Positions 28,284 to 37,731 of a DNA stretch of 41,244 nt are shown in pieces. The stretch is from positions 1-41,244 of the forward strand of contig VXTU01000044.1 of NCBI GenBank assembly GCA_009837285.1, in the 5' to 3' direction. Below the pieces are notes generated by a model, which ran no database searches, was not told the DNA's origin, and worked only from the letters and a program-made list of their open reading frames with translations. The position numbers and the translations under genes were made by a program. Every line of letters starts with the position of its first letter. The first letter of the stretch is position 1. This DNA comes from Chloroflexota bacterium (lineage in GTDB: Bacteria > Chloroflexota > Dehalococcoidia > UBA2979).

Positions 28284-28396
28284 ACTGCGCGTACATATAC
28301 ATATGCGATTGATACGTCATTGGTACGCACGTAATACACTTTAGGGCTCTGTTGTGCGGCAGCATCCGGTTGCAGACGCCCGTCTACACGACGGGC
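28284..28396. promoter_or_regulatory. A/T-rich island and hairpin in a gene-free region
   Basis: The 937-nt stretch 28115-29051 holds no intact gene. Around 28290-28345 the composition drops sharply in GC, with TTGATA (28309-28314) and TAATAC (28332-28337) spaced 17 nt, a plausible but weak plus-strand promoter pointing at the kinase remnant. Just after it GCCCGTC (28378-28384) pairs perfectly with GACGGGC (28390-28396). No T-run follows. From 28400 to 28553 I see nothing recognisable. Confidence 0.3.
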
Positions 28397-28553
28397 CGAG
28401 ACGTTACGGGGTGTTCCCTTCCTGCGGGGGTCGATAGGGGTAGAGCACCCCATCGGCTGCCGGAACGACGTGGGACCGGAGGCGGAAACGCGCTTGGGAG
28501 CCGTCACGCTAAGGCTGGGTCTGCTGGCAATCACCGTGGCCCCGGTCGTGCTG

Positions 28554-28765
28554 GCGGGGCCTGCAGGCGGGCGACGACGTCCGGCCCATGCGCACGGCAA
28601 TCAACAGTATCCGACGAAAACTCAGCGACGACGCCGCGAATCCCACGTACATCTTCACGGAGGCCCGTGTCGGCTACCGGATGGGGAGGCCCGAGCCTCT
28701 GGACGAAGGTGGGGACCGGACGCCTTCAACGTCGTACCTTGCCCGTCGCCGCTCGGCTACCACCG
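28554..28765 (+). pseudogene. Duplicated 3' fragment of a sensor-kinase/regulator gene
   Basis: Bases 28554-28699 match 3673-3816, the end of the winged-helix domain of the hybrid kinase, with about five mismatches by eye. Similarity weakens but continues through the old stop codon (TAG at 3852-3854 has become TAC) and about 30 nt of flanking DNA. It encodes MRTAINSIRRKLSDDAANPT and the following YIFTEARVGYRMGRP in frame, with no upstream domains and no plausible start of its own. It looks like a remnant of a paralogous kinase gene or a recombination scar. Confidence 0.85.
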
Positions 28766-28771
28766 GCGCCT

Positions 28772-28975
28772 GGCTCGGGTACAGGCTATGTCGATCCACT
28801 GGCCCTCACCGCTGCGGTTGCGATGCACGAGCGACGCAAGGACGGCGATGGCCATGAATTCCCTCGATTCGGATGACCTCGACTCCAACTGCCGCGATGT
28901 AGCGCGTGGCGCCAGCCCCCCATAGCCGTCCCACAGATCGCAGATCCGGATGTGTTCGAGTGCGGGCCTCTTCAC
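28772..28975 (-). pseudogene. Broken CaiB/BaiF CoA-transferase remnant
   Basis: The minus strand shows three pieces of one family out of register: RPALEHIRICDLWDGYGG (the family N-terminus), then after a one-base shift GAGATRYIAAVGVEVIRIEG, then in the first frame FMAIAVLASLVHRNRSGEGQ followed by WIDIA, which belongs some 150-170 residues later in intact proteins. So it has a frameshift and a large internal deletion. It is not a copy of either intact CoA-transferase at 4-6.5 kb. It begins about 75 nt after the PKS stop on the same strand and abuts the kinase fragment on the other side. Confidence 0.75.
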
Positions 28976-29051
28976 GCGCCGCGTGGTTCAGCCTGCCGTG
29001 TACGCCCGGGAGTGTGCGCACCACTTCGGCCGGACCAGCGCCGGTGGGGCC

Positions 29052-32000
29052 CTACGCGCCACCTATGTCAGAGGTACTCCGCGGCTCCATCCAGAACCGG
29101 CGGCGCTGGAACGGATAGCTCGGCAGCGCAACGCGGCGCCGTGACTCGCCCGCGAACAGGCCCTCGAAGGCGATGTCGATACCCAGCTCGTACACGCGAG
29201 CAACCGAGCGCACGAACTCCTCGCACAGGTCCGTCACGTTTACCCGTAGCACCCCGGGAACCACCGGCGCTGTGCTGTCCGGGTGGACCTCCGCACCGCC
29301 GATCTCCACGACAACGCCCACGTCCGCCCCCGCGAGTGCGTCCACGCCGAGGGCGGCGGGCCGCGCGTGGCGCAGCCAGTAGGCCGCGTCGAGCGTCTCG
29401 TCTGCTTCCACCGCGCGTCCGTCGGCACTGCTCAGCAGCGTGACGGACGGTCGGGATGCCGTGTCGGCGCCCAGTGCTGCCTCGATCTCGACTAATGCGG
29501 CTTCCGGCGCTTCAGTTGCGCCTTCGCCCGCTGGCACGCGCGCCAGGGCGATGGCGAGACGCATGCCCGTCTCGAGGCCGACGACTCCGGCTGCGTGGGC
29601 TGCGGCCAACTCACCGGCGCCGCCTCCGCCGGCCACCACGGCGGGCTCGACGCCGACGCTTTGCCAGAGCGCGGTCAGCGCAGACTGCATGGCGTACTCG
29701 GCGGCCACGCTCCAGTCCGCGCCCTCCGTGTCTGCGTGTGCCCCATCGTCAGCGAAGACCACGGCAAGCAGCGATTGCCCGGTCTCCTCCTCGAACGCCT
29801 GGTCGCAGCGGTCGAGGACGGCCCGCACGACCGGCTCGGTCTCGTAGAGGGATCGCATCGAGTCCGGCCATCGCCCCGCATCGCTGCCGTAGGCGAAGGC
29901 CACTCGACCGGCGGGTGACGGTTGGGACGCGTCGTCCGCATCCGCAACCGCTCGGAGGCCCTCGATCAGGGACTCTGAATCGTGGAAGACCACGCCGGCG
30001 CGGTGCGCGAAGTGGCTCCGCCCAGCGCCGGCCGTCCACGCGACGTCCGCCAGCGCGGCGTCGATTGGTTCGCTTGCCGCTTCGTCCGCGGCGTAGCGGT
30101 CGACCCACGACAGGTACGAGCGTGCGAGGTCGCGCAGGGCCGCGTCCGTCCTCCCGGACAGCGGGAGCAGGCGAGTCAGCGGTGGTTTCAGGGAGCCGGA
30201 TGATCCGTCGATCGACGCCCCAATGAGCTGCGGAGCGCCGGTTGCCCATGAGCCATTGTCTGACGCGTCGGTAGCGGGCGGCGCGGCTCCCTCGACCACT
30301 ACGTGCGCGTTGGACCCGAACAGGCCGAACGCGCTGACCGCCGCGATCGGCGCCCGGTCCGGCTGAATGGGCCAGGCCGTTGGCGCCGACGTGACGTGCA
30401 GCGGCAGGCTGTCCCAGTCCAGGTGCGTCGACGGGTTCTGGAAGTGGAGCTGCGCCGGGATCACGCCGCGCTGCATCGACAGCACCACCTTGATCAGGCT
30501 CGCAACCCCCGAGGCGGACTCGAGGTGGCCGATGTTGGTCTTGACTGAGCCGACCAGGAGCGGTCGCTCAGGTTCACGACCCTGTCCGTAGACGGCAGCA
30601 GCCGCCTCAAGCTCGATGGCATCACCGAGCCCGGATGCCACGCCGTGGGCCTCCAGGTAGTCGACGTCTGCTGGGGCGATCCGCGCCGCGGCCAGGGCAT
30701 CCTCGATGACGCGGCGCTGCGCCAGCCCGTTGGGCGCGGTCGGCGAGGCGCCCGCACTGTTCTGGTTGACCGCCGAACCGCGAATCACGGCCCAGACGCG
30801 GTCGCCGTCCGCGAGCGCATCGTCCAGGCGCTTGAGGATGACCATGCCGCAGCCTTCGCCACGTACGTGTCCGTCCGCGGCGGCGTCGAACGTCCGGCAC
30901 TGCCCGTCGGAGGACAGCATGCCGAACTCGGCCATGCTCCGGGTCGCGCTCGGCGAGAGCGCGGCGTTCACCCCGCCCGCCAGTGCGAGGTCCACCTCGC
31001 CCTGGCGCAGCGCGCCCGCGGCGTGGTGAAGCGCCACCAGCGATGATGCACACGCCACCTCGAACGGTAGCGCCGGGCCCTCGATGCCGAGCGCGAATGC
31101 CACGCGCCCGATGCCCAGACCGCCGTTGACTCCCGGGTAGGTGATGGGGGCGCCCTGGGCGCCCATCATGTCCTGGTACTCGCTGAGGCCGATGCCGGCG
31201 TACAGTCCGGCGCGACTGCCGCGCAGCCGGCCCGGGTCCACGCCGGCGTCCTCCAGCGCGTGCCAGCTCGTCTCCAGGAGCAGCCGGAGCTGCGGGTCCA
31301 TGTTGCGAGCCTCGATGGGCGAGACGCGGAAGAACGACGCATCGAACTGATCGAGCCCGTCGACGAACGCCCCCTGACGGTAGAGGGCTTCGCCGGCTGC
31401 GGCGTCGCCCTGGAGGCCCGTCCACGAGCCGGAGCCGTTGCGTTGCTCGCTGACGCCGCTGGCGGCCGCGTCCAGCAGGCGCCAGAAGGCCGCGACGTCG
31501 TCCGCGCCGGGGAAGCGGCAGGCCATTCCGACAATGGCGACCGCGTCCTCCGCGACAGCGGTCCGAGGTGGCGCGAGCGGCTCGGGTGCGACAACGGGCT
31601 GCGCCGACGTCTCGTCATCCGCGGCCCGCAGAGCCTCCACGAGGTGGGTGCCGAGGTCCTCCGCGTTCGGGTAGTCGAAGGCGATCGTGTTCGAGGCGGT
31701 GTACGCCCCGCCAAGTGCGTCGTTGAGCCGTGCGCGCAGCTCCAGCGCCATCAGGGAGTCGATGCCCAGCTCGAAGAAGGCGACGTTGGCCGCGGGCCTC
31801 GATGGCAGCCGCAGTAGCGTCTGCAGGAGGTCCTGGACGAACGTCACCAGAATGCCGTGGCGCTCGCCTGCCGGGGCTTCGCGCACACGCCCCACCAGGT
31901 CGTCGCCCAGCTCGTCTGCCTCCCCGAAGTCGTCCGAGGCGGCCGTCAGCAGCTCCTCGATCAGCGGGGGAACGCTGCGGAGACCGGCGGCGAACGTCGA

Positions 32001-35000
32001 CCAGTCCATCGACGTGACGGCGCCTACCGCCAGATCTTGGCGCACGAGGTGGTCGAGGGCGCGCACCCCCTGCTGCGGCGTCATCCACTCTGCGCCGGAC
32101 GCCGCCAGCGTCGACTCGATCCGTTCGCGGTGTTGTTCGGCCTCGCCCACGCCCAGCCACGCGCCCCACTGGACGGCCTGGCCGGGCAGGCCGAGCGCGC
32201 GCCGGTGACGGGCGAGTTGGTCCAGGAACGCGTTTGCCGACGAGTAGTTGGCCTGGCCGGGGTTCCCGCGCACGCCCGACATGCTCGAGAAGAGGATGAA
32301 GAGGTCGAGGTCCAGGTCTTCGGTTGCCCGGTGCAGCTCCCAGGCGCCCAGCACCTTCGGCCACACGATCTCCTCGAAGCGGTCCCAGCTCTGGTTGATG
32401 AGCGCGGCGTCCGAGAGCGCTCCGACGCTGTGGATCACGCCTCCGAGGGGCGGGAGTTGCTCATCGATTCGTGCGAGCATCTCCCGCAGCGCCCGGGCGT
32501 CGGCGACGTCGGCGATCTCCACCTGTACCGTCGCGCCGCGGTCGCGCAGCGACCGGATCACTCCCTCGGCTGCTTCATCGGGCGGACGACGTCCGTTCAG
32601 CACGATCGTCCCGGCTCCGCGGTCGGCCAGCCATCCGGCGACGGCGCCGCCGATCCCGCCCAGCCCGCCGGTCACGAGGTATGTGCGGTCCTTGCGCAGC
32701 CGTCCGGTCGCGACAGGCGAAGGCATCAGGACGGCAACATCGCCGTTGGGGTCGGAGCGCGTGAATTCCGCTGCAGCCGCCGCCTGGGCCATCGGCCAGG
32801 GGAGGGCGCGCGGCGGCGTCAACTCGCCCGCGCCGGCACGCCCAATGACGCTGGCGAGCGCGGAGCCCACACGCCCGGGGTCGTTCGCGATGTGGTCGGC
32901 GAGGGTCGACGGACTCCCCTCGGCTTCGAGCGCAGCCGCGACGAACGCGACGGGGATGGCCACGAGGTCAGGTGCCCGCATGCTGTTGGGCGCGGGCACG
33001 GCCAGTTCCGCGCGGATCACGACCGTCGGCCCGACCGCGTCGGGAGAGAGCCCAACGACCCGGTCGCCCGTCTCGAGATCCGACACGTCGGGTGCCGCCT
33101 CTATCACGCGACCGCTCACCATGCGGACGCCATCGTCAAAGCTCGTCGCTTCGACCGCCACGCGAACCTCGCGAGCGCCGAGGGGGCCCTGATCGACGGG
33201 CTCCACATGGAGGTCACCGTCTGGGTCGCGGGTGATGTGCCAGTCCGCGTCCTCCGGCAGCGACAACTGCGGCGTGCCGTTCGCGCCTCGCACCAGCCGC
33301 GCCGCGCGCCGCGCGCCGTCCCGGTACGCGACCAGCGTCTCGCCGTCAGGGGCGAGCAGTTCATCGATGAAGCCGTCCGGGAGGGTGTCCGTGTCGGGGT
33401 CGAGGTCGATCACCCTCGCGGGCAGCTGGGACAGCTCGCGGGTTACGACCTTCCCGAAGCCCCAGAGCATCGCGCCGGCGAGCGCACCGGTCCGCTCGTG
33501 ATCCAGTACCTGTCCGCCCCGGGTCACGAGCCAGACGCCGTGCTCGGGCTCCGCGTCGGCGTCGAGCAACCCCTGCACCAGCGCAAGCGCGCTGCCCGAA
33601 GCGTGCGTGACGTCCTGTCTCATCTCGTCGGTCGTGGCGCCCGCGCCGTGGCCGTCGAGGGCGGCCAGATGCACCACGCCTCGCAGCGGAGTGTCGGCGG
33701 GGAGCGCCTCCACCACCGACCGCCATGATTCGCGCTGATACGGGTCGACGAGGGCCTCGGTCCGTCCGGGCCCGTCGGTGGGCGTCGGGCTCGCGACGAT
33801 GACCGTCTGGTCCCGAGCCGCGAGGTCGGCGGCGATGTGGTCCGCGACGCCGCCGCGGTCCGGCGAGAGGATCCAGATGCCGGGTCGATCGGCGATGTCT
33901 TGATCACCCGTGTCCGGCCCGTCCCGGTCCGCCGGATACGGGCGGTCCCGCCAGACCACCTCGTACATAAGGTCGTCGAGGGCGTCGACGGACGAGAGGA
34001 GCGCGGCGCGCGTTGCCCGCTTCGCCGTATACCCGCTCACCCCGCCGACCGGGGCGCCGTCGGTGTCGTAGATCCAGAGGTCGGCCTTGAGCACCTCGGC
34101 GGCGTCCGAGCCGCTGGCGGTCGCGCTTCCCTCGCGCATCAGCGCGCGGCACACCAGCCGCTCGGGGAGCGGGCCGGTCAGCCACAGCCGCTCCCACCCG
34201 AACGGCATGTACGCCGCCGTGTCGTCCTCGCTCGCGCCGCGGGCGCCCGCGACTACCTGGAAACAGGCGTCGAGGAGAAGCGGGTGGACGTCGATGCCGG
34301 TGCGTTCAACCTGGGCCGGCAGCGAGATCTCGCCGAGTGCCTCACCCGGCGCCTGCCACACGTGCGTCAGCCCGCGGAACGCCGGGCCGAGCGCGACGCC
34401 AGTGTTGCTTCGGGCGCGGTAGAGCGCCGGCGCGTCGCCGCGCGTCATGCGCGCCTTGATGCTCGCCACATCGAGTGGCTCGTCCGCTCCGGCCACCGAG
34501 GAGCCCGCCGAGAGCCGGCCGTCGACATGCAGGATCCAGTCCGGGTCCGCACTCCTGCTGAACGCCTCGACGCGCCGGGCGCCGCTGCCGTCCGGCGGCG
34601 CGATGACGAGCTGCAGCCGCCGGCCGAGCTCGCCATCGTCAGTCTCCTCCGGAAACATGAGCGGGCTGTGCAGCTGTATGTCCTCGATGACGACCGCGTT
34701 CGACCCCTCGGTCAGCGCGGCTGAGGCGGCCATCGCGCCGTAGAGCGCTCCCGGCGCGACCACCCGTCCGAAGACGCGGTGGTCCGAGAGCCAGGCAGGC
34801 TCCGACGGGTCCAGCTCGGTCTCGAACGAGACCTCGCCGCCCGGCGATTCGTGCTGCGTCCCGAGCAGCGGGTGGCCGACGTCGGACCGGCGGCGCTTGT
34901 GGCCCTCGATCCAGTACCTGCTCAGCTGGAACGGGTACCCGGGCACGCCCACACGGCTGCGCTGCTCCCCCTGGTAGAGGCCCTCGAAGGCAACGTCGAG

Positions 35001-37706
35001 GCCCGCCTCGAACGCCTGGGCCACGGCCTCCGGGAAGCTCGTCTCCGCCTCGGTTCCTCCGCGTTCGGCGGGCCGCAACATGCTGGGAATGACGACCGCC
35101 GCACCGGGCGTGCCGGGCGGACTCGGCCAGATCATGCTCACCATGGGTCCGAGCACCGCGTGTGGGCCGATCTCGATGACAGTGTCGACGCCCATCTCGG
35201 CCGCCGTCTGGACGCCGTCGGCGAACGCGACCGGCTGGCGCGCGTGGTGGCTCCAGTAGGCGCCGTCGAGCGCTTGCCCGGGCTCCAGCAGCCGCCCGCT
35301 GACGTTGCTGATGAAGTCGACCTGCGGCGGCTCGACGGCGACCTCGTTTGCGCGGGCTTCGAGGGCGGGCAGCACCGGCTCGAGCAGTGCGCTGTGGTAC
35401 ACGCGGCTCATGGTCAGGCGCCGCACCCGGACTTCCTCGGTCTCGAAGCGCTCTGTGATCGCGTCGACTTCGTCCACGAGGCCGGTCACGACCTGGTTGA
35501 CGCCGTTGTCCACCGCGATGCCGAGTGCCTTGCGTTCGGAGGTTGCGTTGACCTCGTCGATCATCGATTCGACGCGGTCGCGTGGCGCGAAGACGGCGGC
35601 CATCGCGCCTTCCTCCGTGTCGGCGACGAGGCGGCCACGGGCAATCGCGATGTGCATTCCGTCCTCGATGCTGAATACCCCGGCGGCCTGGGCCGCGGGG
35701 AGCTCCCCGAAGCTGTGACCGATGACGACGTTCGGGTGGACGCCGACGCTGGCCCAGAGTGCGTTCAGTGCGCAGTCGAGCGCGTAGAGGGCGGGCTGTG
35801 TCCACTCACTCAAGTCGAGGTCTGCGTCGTTTCGGCCGAACATCACATCGAGGATGGAGTCGCCGGTCTCCTCCACATGAACCGCCTCGCAGCGGTCGAG
35901 GACAGCGCGCGCGACGGGCTCGGTCTCGTAGAGCTCCCGGCCCATGCCGACCCACTGGCCGCCCTGCCCGGAGTAGGCGAAGGCCACCTTGCGCGATGAC
36001 CCGGGCGGCGGGCCGGCCTCGGCCGCCGCGAGGTCGGCCAGGCGTTCGCGGAGCGACTGCTCGTCGCCGAACACCAGCCCCGCCCGGTGGTTGAACCGGC
36101 TCCGGCCGACGCTGGTCGTCCAAGCGAGGTCGGCGAGGGCGTCCTGCGTCCAGGCGCCGTCGCCCAGCCGGTCGAGGTAGCGTTGCGCCAGTTCGCGGAG
36201 CGCCGGGTCGTTCTTCGCCGACAGGGGCAGGACGCGCGTCGGTCGTGGCTCAAAGTTCGCGTCGGGGAGGACGAGGTCGGCGAACGGCGCCTCCAGGGGC
36301 GCGGTGACGGTCTGGGAGGGGCCGGCGATCCAACCCTCGGTCGGACTGCCGACGACATCGGTCCGTTCGACGCCTTCGACCACGATGTGGGCGTTGGTTC
36401 CGGACATGCCGTAGGAGCTGATGGCGCCGCGAGGGGGTCGTCCGGGCGTCGCAGGCCACGGTGTGGATTCGGCGGTCACGCGCACGGGCAGCTGGTCCCA
36501 CTCGATGTCAGGGCTCGGGTTTGCGAAGTGCAGATGCTTCGGGATGACCCCTCGGCGCATCGCGAGCACGGTCTTGATCAGGCCGGCCATCCCGGCCGCC
36601 GACTCCATGTGGCCGACATTGGTCTTCACTGAGCCGAGCAGCAGCGGGTTCCCCGGGTCGCGGCCCTTCGCGTACACCTCGGCGAGCGCGGCCACCTCAA
36701 TGGGGTCGCCCACCGCGGTCCCGGTCCCGTGCGCCTCCAGGTACTCGACATCGGCGGGAGCCAGGTCCGCGCGCGCCAGGGCGTCCCGCAGGACCGTGAT
36801 CTGTGCGGGCTCGTTCGGCACCGTGTAGCCGCTGCTCGCGCCGCCGTGGTTTACGGCTGTGCCGCGGAGCACGCCCCAGATGCGGTCGCCGTCGGCGAGC
36901 GCCTCGTCCAGCCGCTTGAGCACGACCACCCCGCAGCCCTCCGCGCGCACGAACCCGTTGGCGGACGCGTCGAAGGCTTTGCACTGGCCGTCCGGCGAGA
37001 GGATGCCGGCGATCGTCCGCGCCTCGAAGAGGCGCGGGTCGAGGATCACGTTCACGCCGCCGGCAATCGCCAGGTCCAGCTCGCGTTGATGCAGAGCCGT
37101 GACGCCCTGGTGCACCGCGACCAGCGAGGACGCGCAGGCGGCGTCGGTCACCGTCGTGTGGCCCTCGAGGCCGAGCACGAACGCCACGCGGCCACTGACA
37201 CCGTTCAGGTTCGTGCCGATCCCGGCATAGAGCCCCACTGCCGGGTCGGGCTGCTCGGTGGCTTCGTCGAGCCACTCGAGCACGAGGTGGCGGTAGTCCA
37301 TGTTGCTGATGCCGGTGAAGACGCCGGTGCGGCTGCCCTTGAGGCCGTCGGGGTCGAGCCCCGCATCCTCGAGCGCACGCCAGCTCGTCTCCAGCATCAG
37401 TCGATGTTGCGGGTCCAGCGTCTCCGCCTCGATCGGGGAGATGCGGAAGAACGCTGGATCGAAGAGGTCGATGTCGTCCAGCAGCCCGGCGAAGCGCGAG
37501 GCATCCCCGGCAACGTCGGCGTAGGGGAAGATCTGGCCGAAGCGCCCGGTCCCGGACCCCGGGTCGCCCTCGGTGATCGCGTTCTCGCCGGCGTCCAGCA
37601 GGCGCCAGAACGCGTCGAGGTCGGGTGCGCCGGGGAAACGGCAGGCCATGCCGATGATGGCGATCGGCTCGGCGGGCTCGTTTGCGGCGCCGACAGGTTC
37701 CAACAC
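29052..37706 (-). CDS. Type I polyketide synthase, KS-AT-DH-(remnant ER)-KR-ACP-KS-(dead AT)
   Basis: 2884 residues. GTG 37706 has AGGGG 7 nt upstream and starts just before the first ketosynthase. Domains: KS1 (about 12-435, Cys191 in DAACASSL, EAHGTGTAVGDPIE, KTNVGHMES); AT1 (about 590-880, GQGGQ, Ser665 in GHSFGE, substrate motif RVYH); DH (about 945-1235, His976 in HRVFGRVVAPG, DACFQ); pseudo-KR and ER remnant (about 1275-1655); KR (about 1670-1850, TGGLGGIGG, Tyr1821); ACP (Ser1984 in GIDSLM); KS2 (about 2045-2460, Cys2219, EAHGVASGLGD); AT2 (about 2560-2830) with the active-site Ser and its preceding His both replaced by Gly (2695-2696). It ends in a post-AT linker with no thioesterase. 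Product unknown; a reduced or unsaturated acyl chain is plausible. It follows the permease gene by 25 nt. Confidence 0.93.
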   Translation of the reverse strand: MLEPVGAANEPAEPIAIIGMACRFPGAPDLDAFWRLLDAGENAITEGDPGSGTGRFGQIFPYADVAGDASRFAGLLDDIDLFDPAFFRISPIEAETLDPQHRLMLETSWRALEDAGLDPDGLKGSRTGVFTGISNMDYRHLVLEWLDEATEQPDPAVGLYAGIGTNLNGVSGRVAFVLGLEGHTTVTDAACASSLVAVHQGVTALHQRELDLAIAGGVNVILDPRLFEARTIAGILSPDGQCKAFDASANGFVRAEGCGVVVLKRLDEALADGDRIWGVLRGTAVNHGGASSGYTVPNEPAQITVLRDALARADLAPADVEYLEAHGTGTAVGDPIEVAALAEVYAKGRDPGNPLLLGSVKTNVGHMESAAGMAGLIKTVLAMRRGVIPKHLHFANPSPDIEWDQLPVRVTAESTPWPATPGRPPRGAISSYGMSGTNAHIVVEGVERTDVVGSPTEGWIAGPSQTVTAPLEAPFADLVLPDANFEPRPTRVLPLSAKNDPALRELAQRYLDRLGDGAWTQDALADLAWTTSVGRSRFNHRAGLVFGDEQSLRERLADLAAAEAGPPPGSSRKVAFAYSGQGGQWVGMGRELYETEPVARAVLDRCEAVHVEETGDSILDVMFGRNDADLDLSEWTQPALYALDCALNALWASVGVHPNVVIGHSFGELPAAQAAGVFSIEDGMHIAIARGRLVADTEEGAMAAVFAPRDRVESMIDEVNATSERKALGIAVDNGVNQVVTGLVDEVDAITERFETEEVRVRRLTMSRVYHSALLEPVLPALEARANEVAVEPPQVDFISNVSGRLLEPGQALDGAYWSHHARQPVAFADGVQTAAEMGVDTVIEIGPHAVLGPMVSMIWPSPPGTPGAAVVIPSMLRPAERGGTEAETSFPEAVAQAFEAGLDVAFEGLYQGEQRSRVGVPGYPFQLSRYWIEGHKRRRSDVGHPLLGTQHESPGGEVSFETELDPSEPAWLSDHRVFGRVVAPGALYGAMAASAALTEGSNAVVIEDIQLHSPLMFPEETDDGELGRRLQLVIAPPDGSGARRVEAFSRSADPDWILHVDGRLSAGSSVAGADEPLDVASIKARMTRGDAPALYRARSNTGVALGPAFRGLTHVWQAPGEALGEISLPAQVERTGIDVHPLLLDACFQVVAGARGASEDDTAAYMPFGWERLWLTGPLPERLVCRALMREGSATASGSDAAEVLKADLWIYDTDGAPVGGVSGYTAKRATRAALLSSVDALDDLMYEVVWRDRPYPADRDGPDTGDQDIADRPGIWILSPDRGGVADHIAADLAARDQTVIVASPTPTDGPGRTEALVDPYQRESWRSVVEALPADTPLRGVVHLAALDGHGAGATTDEMRQDVTHASGSALALVQGLLDADAEPEHGVWLVTRGGQVLDHERTGALAGAMLWGFGKVVTRELSQLPARVIDLDPDTDTLPDGFIDELLAPDGETLVAYRDGARRAARLVRGANGTPQLSLPEDADWHITRDPDGDLHVEPVDQGPLGAREVRVAVEATSFDDGVRMVSGRVIEAAPDVSDLETGDRVVGLSPDAVGPTVVIRAELAVPAPNSMRAPDLVAIPVAFVAAALEAEGSPSTLADHIANDPGRVGSALASVIGRAGAGELTPPRALPWPMAQAAAAAEFTRSDPNGDVAVLMPSPVATGRLRKDRTYLVTGGLGGIGGAVAGWLADRGAGTIVLNGRRPPDEAAEGVIRSLRDRGATVQVEIADVADARALREMLARIDEQLPPLGGVIHSVGALSDAALINQSWDRFEEIVWPKVLGAWELHRATEDLDLDLFILFSSMSGVRGNPGQANYSSANAFLDQLARHRRALGLPGQAVQWGAWLGVGEAEQHRERIESTLAASGAEWMTPQQGVRALDHLVRQDLAVGAVTSMDWSTFAAGLRSVPPLIEELLTAASDDFGEADELGDDLVGRVREAPAGERHGILVTFVQDLLQTLLRLPSRPAANVAFFELGIDSLMALELRARLNDALGGAYTASNTIAFDYPNAEDLGTHLVEALRAADDETSAQPVVAPEPLAPPRTAVAEDAVAIVGMACRFPGADDVAAFWRLLDAAASGVSEQRNGSGSWTGLQGDAAAGEALYRQGAFVDGLDQFDASFFRVSPIEARNMDPQLRLLLETSWHALEDAGVDPGRLRGSRAGLYAGIGLSEYQDMMGAQGAPITYPGVNGGLGIGRVAFALGIEGPALPFEVACASSLVALHHAAGALRQGEVDLALAGGVNAALSPSATRSMAEFGMLSSDGQCRTFDAAADGHVRGEGCGMVILKRLDDALADGDRVWAVIRGSAVNQNSAGASPTAPNGLAQRRVIEDALAAARIAPADVDYLEAHGVASGLGDAIELEAAAAVYGQGREPERPLLVGSVKTNIGHLESASGVASLIKVVLSMQRGVIPAQLHFQNPSTHLDWDSLPLHVTSAPTAWPIQPDRAPIAAVSAFGLFGSNAHVVVEGAAPPATDASDNGSWATGAPQLIGASIDGSSGSLKPPLTRLLPLSGRTDAALRDLARSYLSWVDRYAADEAASEPIDAALADVAWTAGAGRSHFAHRAGVVFHDSESLIEGLRAVADADDASQPSPAGRVAFAYGSDAGRWPDSMRSLYETEPVVRAVLDRCDQAFEEETGQSLLAVVFADDGAHADTEGADWSVAAEYAMQSALTALWQSVGVEPAVVAGGGGAGELAAAHAAGVVGLETGMRLAIALARVPAGEGATEAPEAALVEIEAALGADTASRPSVTLLSSADGRAVEADETLDAAYWLRHARPAALGVDALAGADVGVVVEIGGAEVHPDSTAPVVPGVLRVNVTDLCEEFVRSVARVYELGIDIAFEGLFAGESRRRVALPSYPFQRRRFWMEPRSTSDIGGA

Positions 37707-37731
37707 TATGCCGCCCCTTTTTCGAACTGCC

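Noticed and set aside
29056-29443. Possible plus-strand genes after the scar region
   Set aside because: Arg/Pro-rich frames antisense to the PKS C-terminus with no start signal or motif.
31857-33728. 623-residue open frame on the plus strand opposite the PKS
   Set aside because: Antisense shadow of the KR, ER-remnant and ACP region; composition is skewed and no domain is visible.
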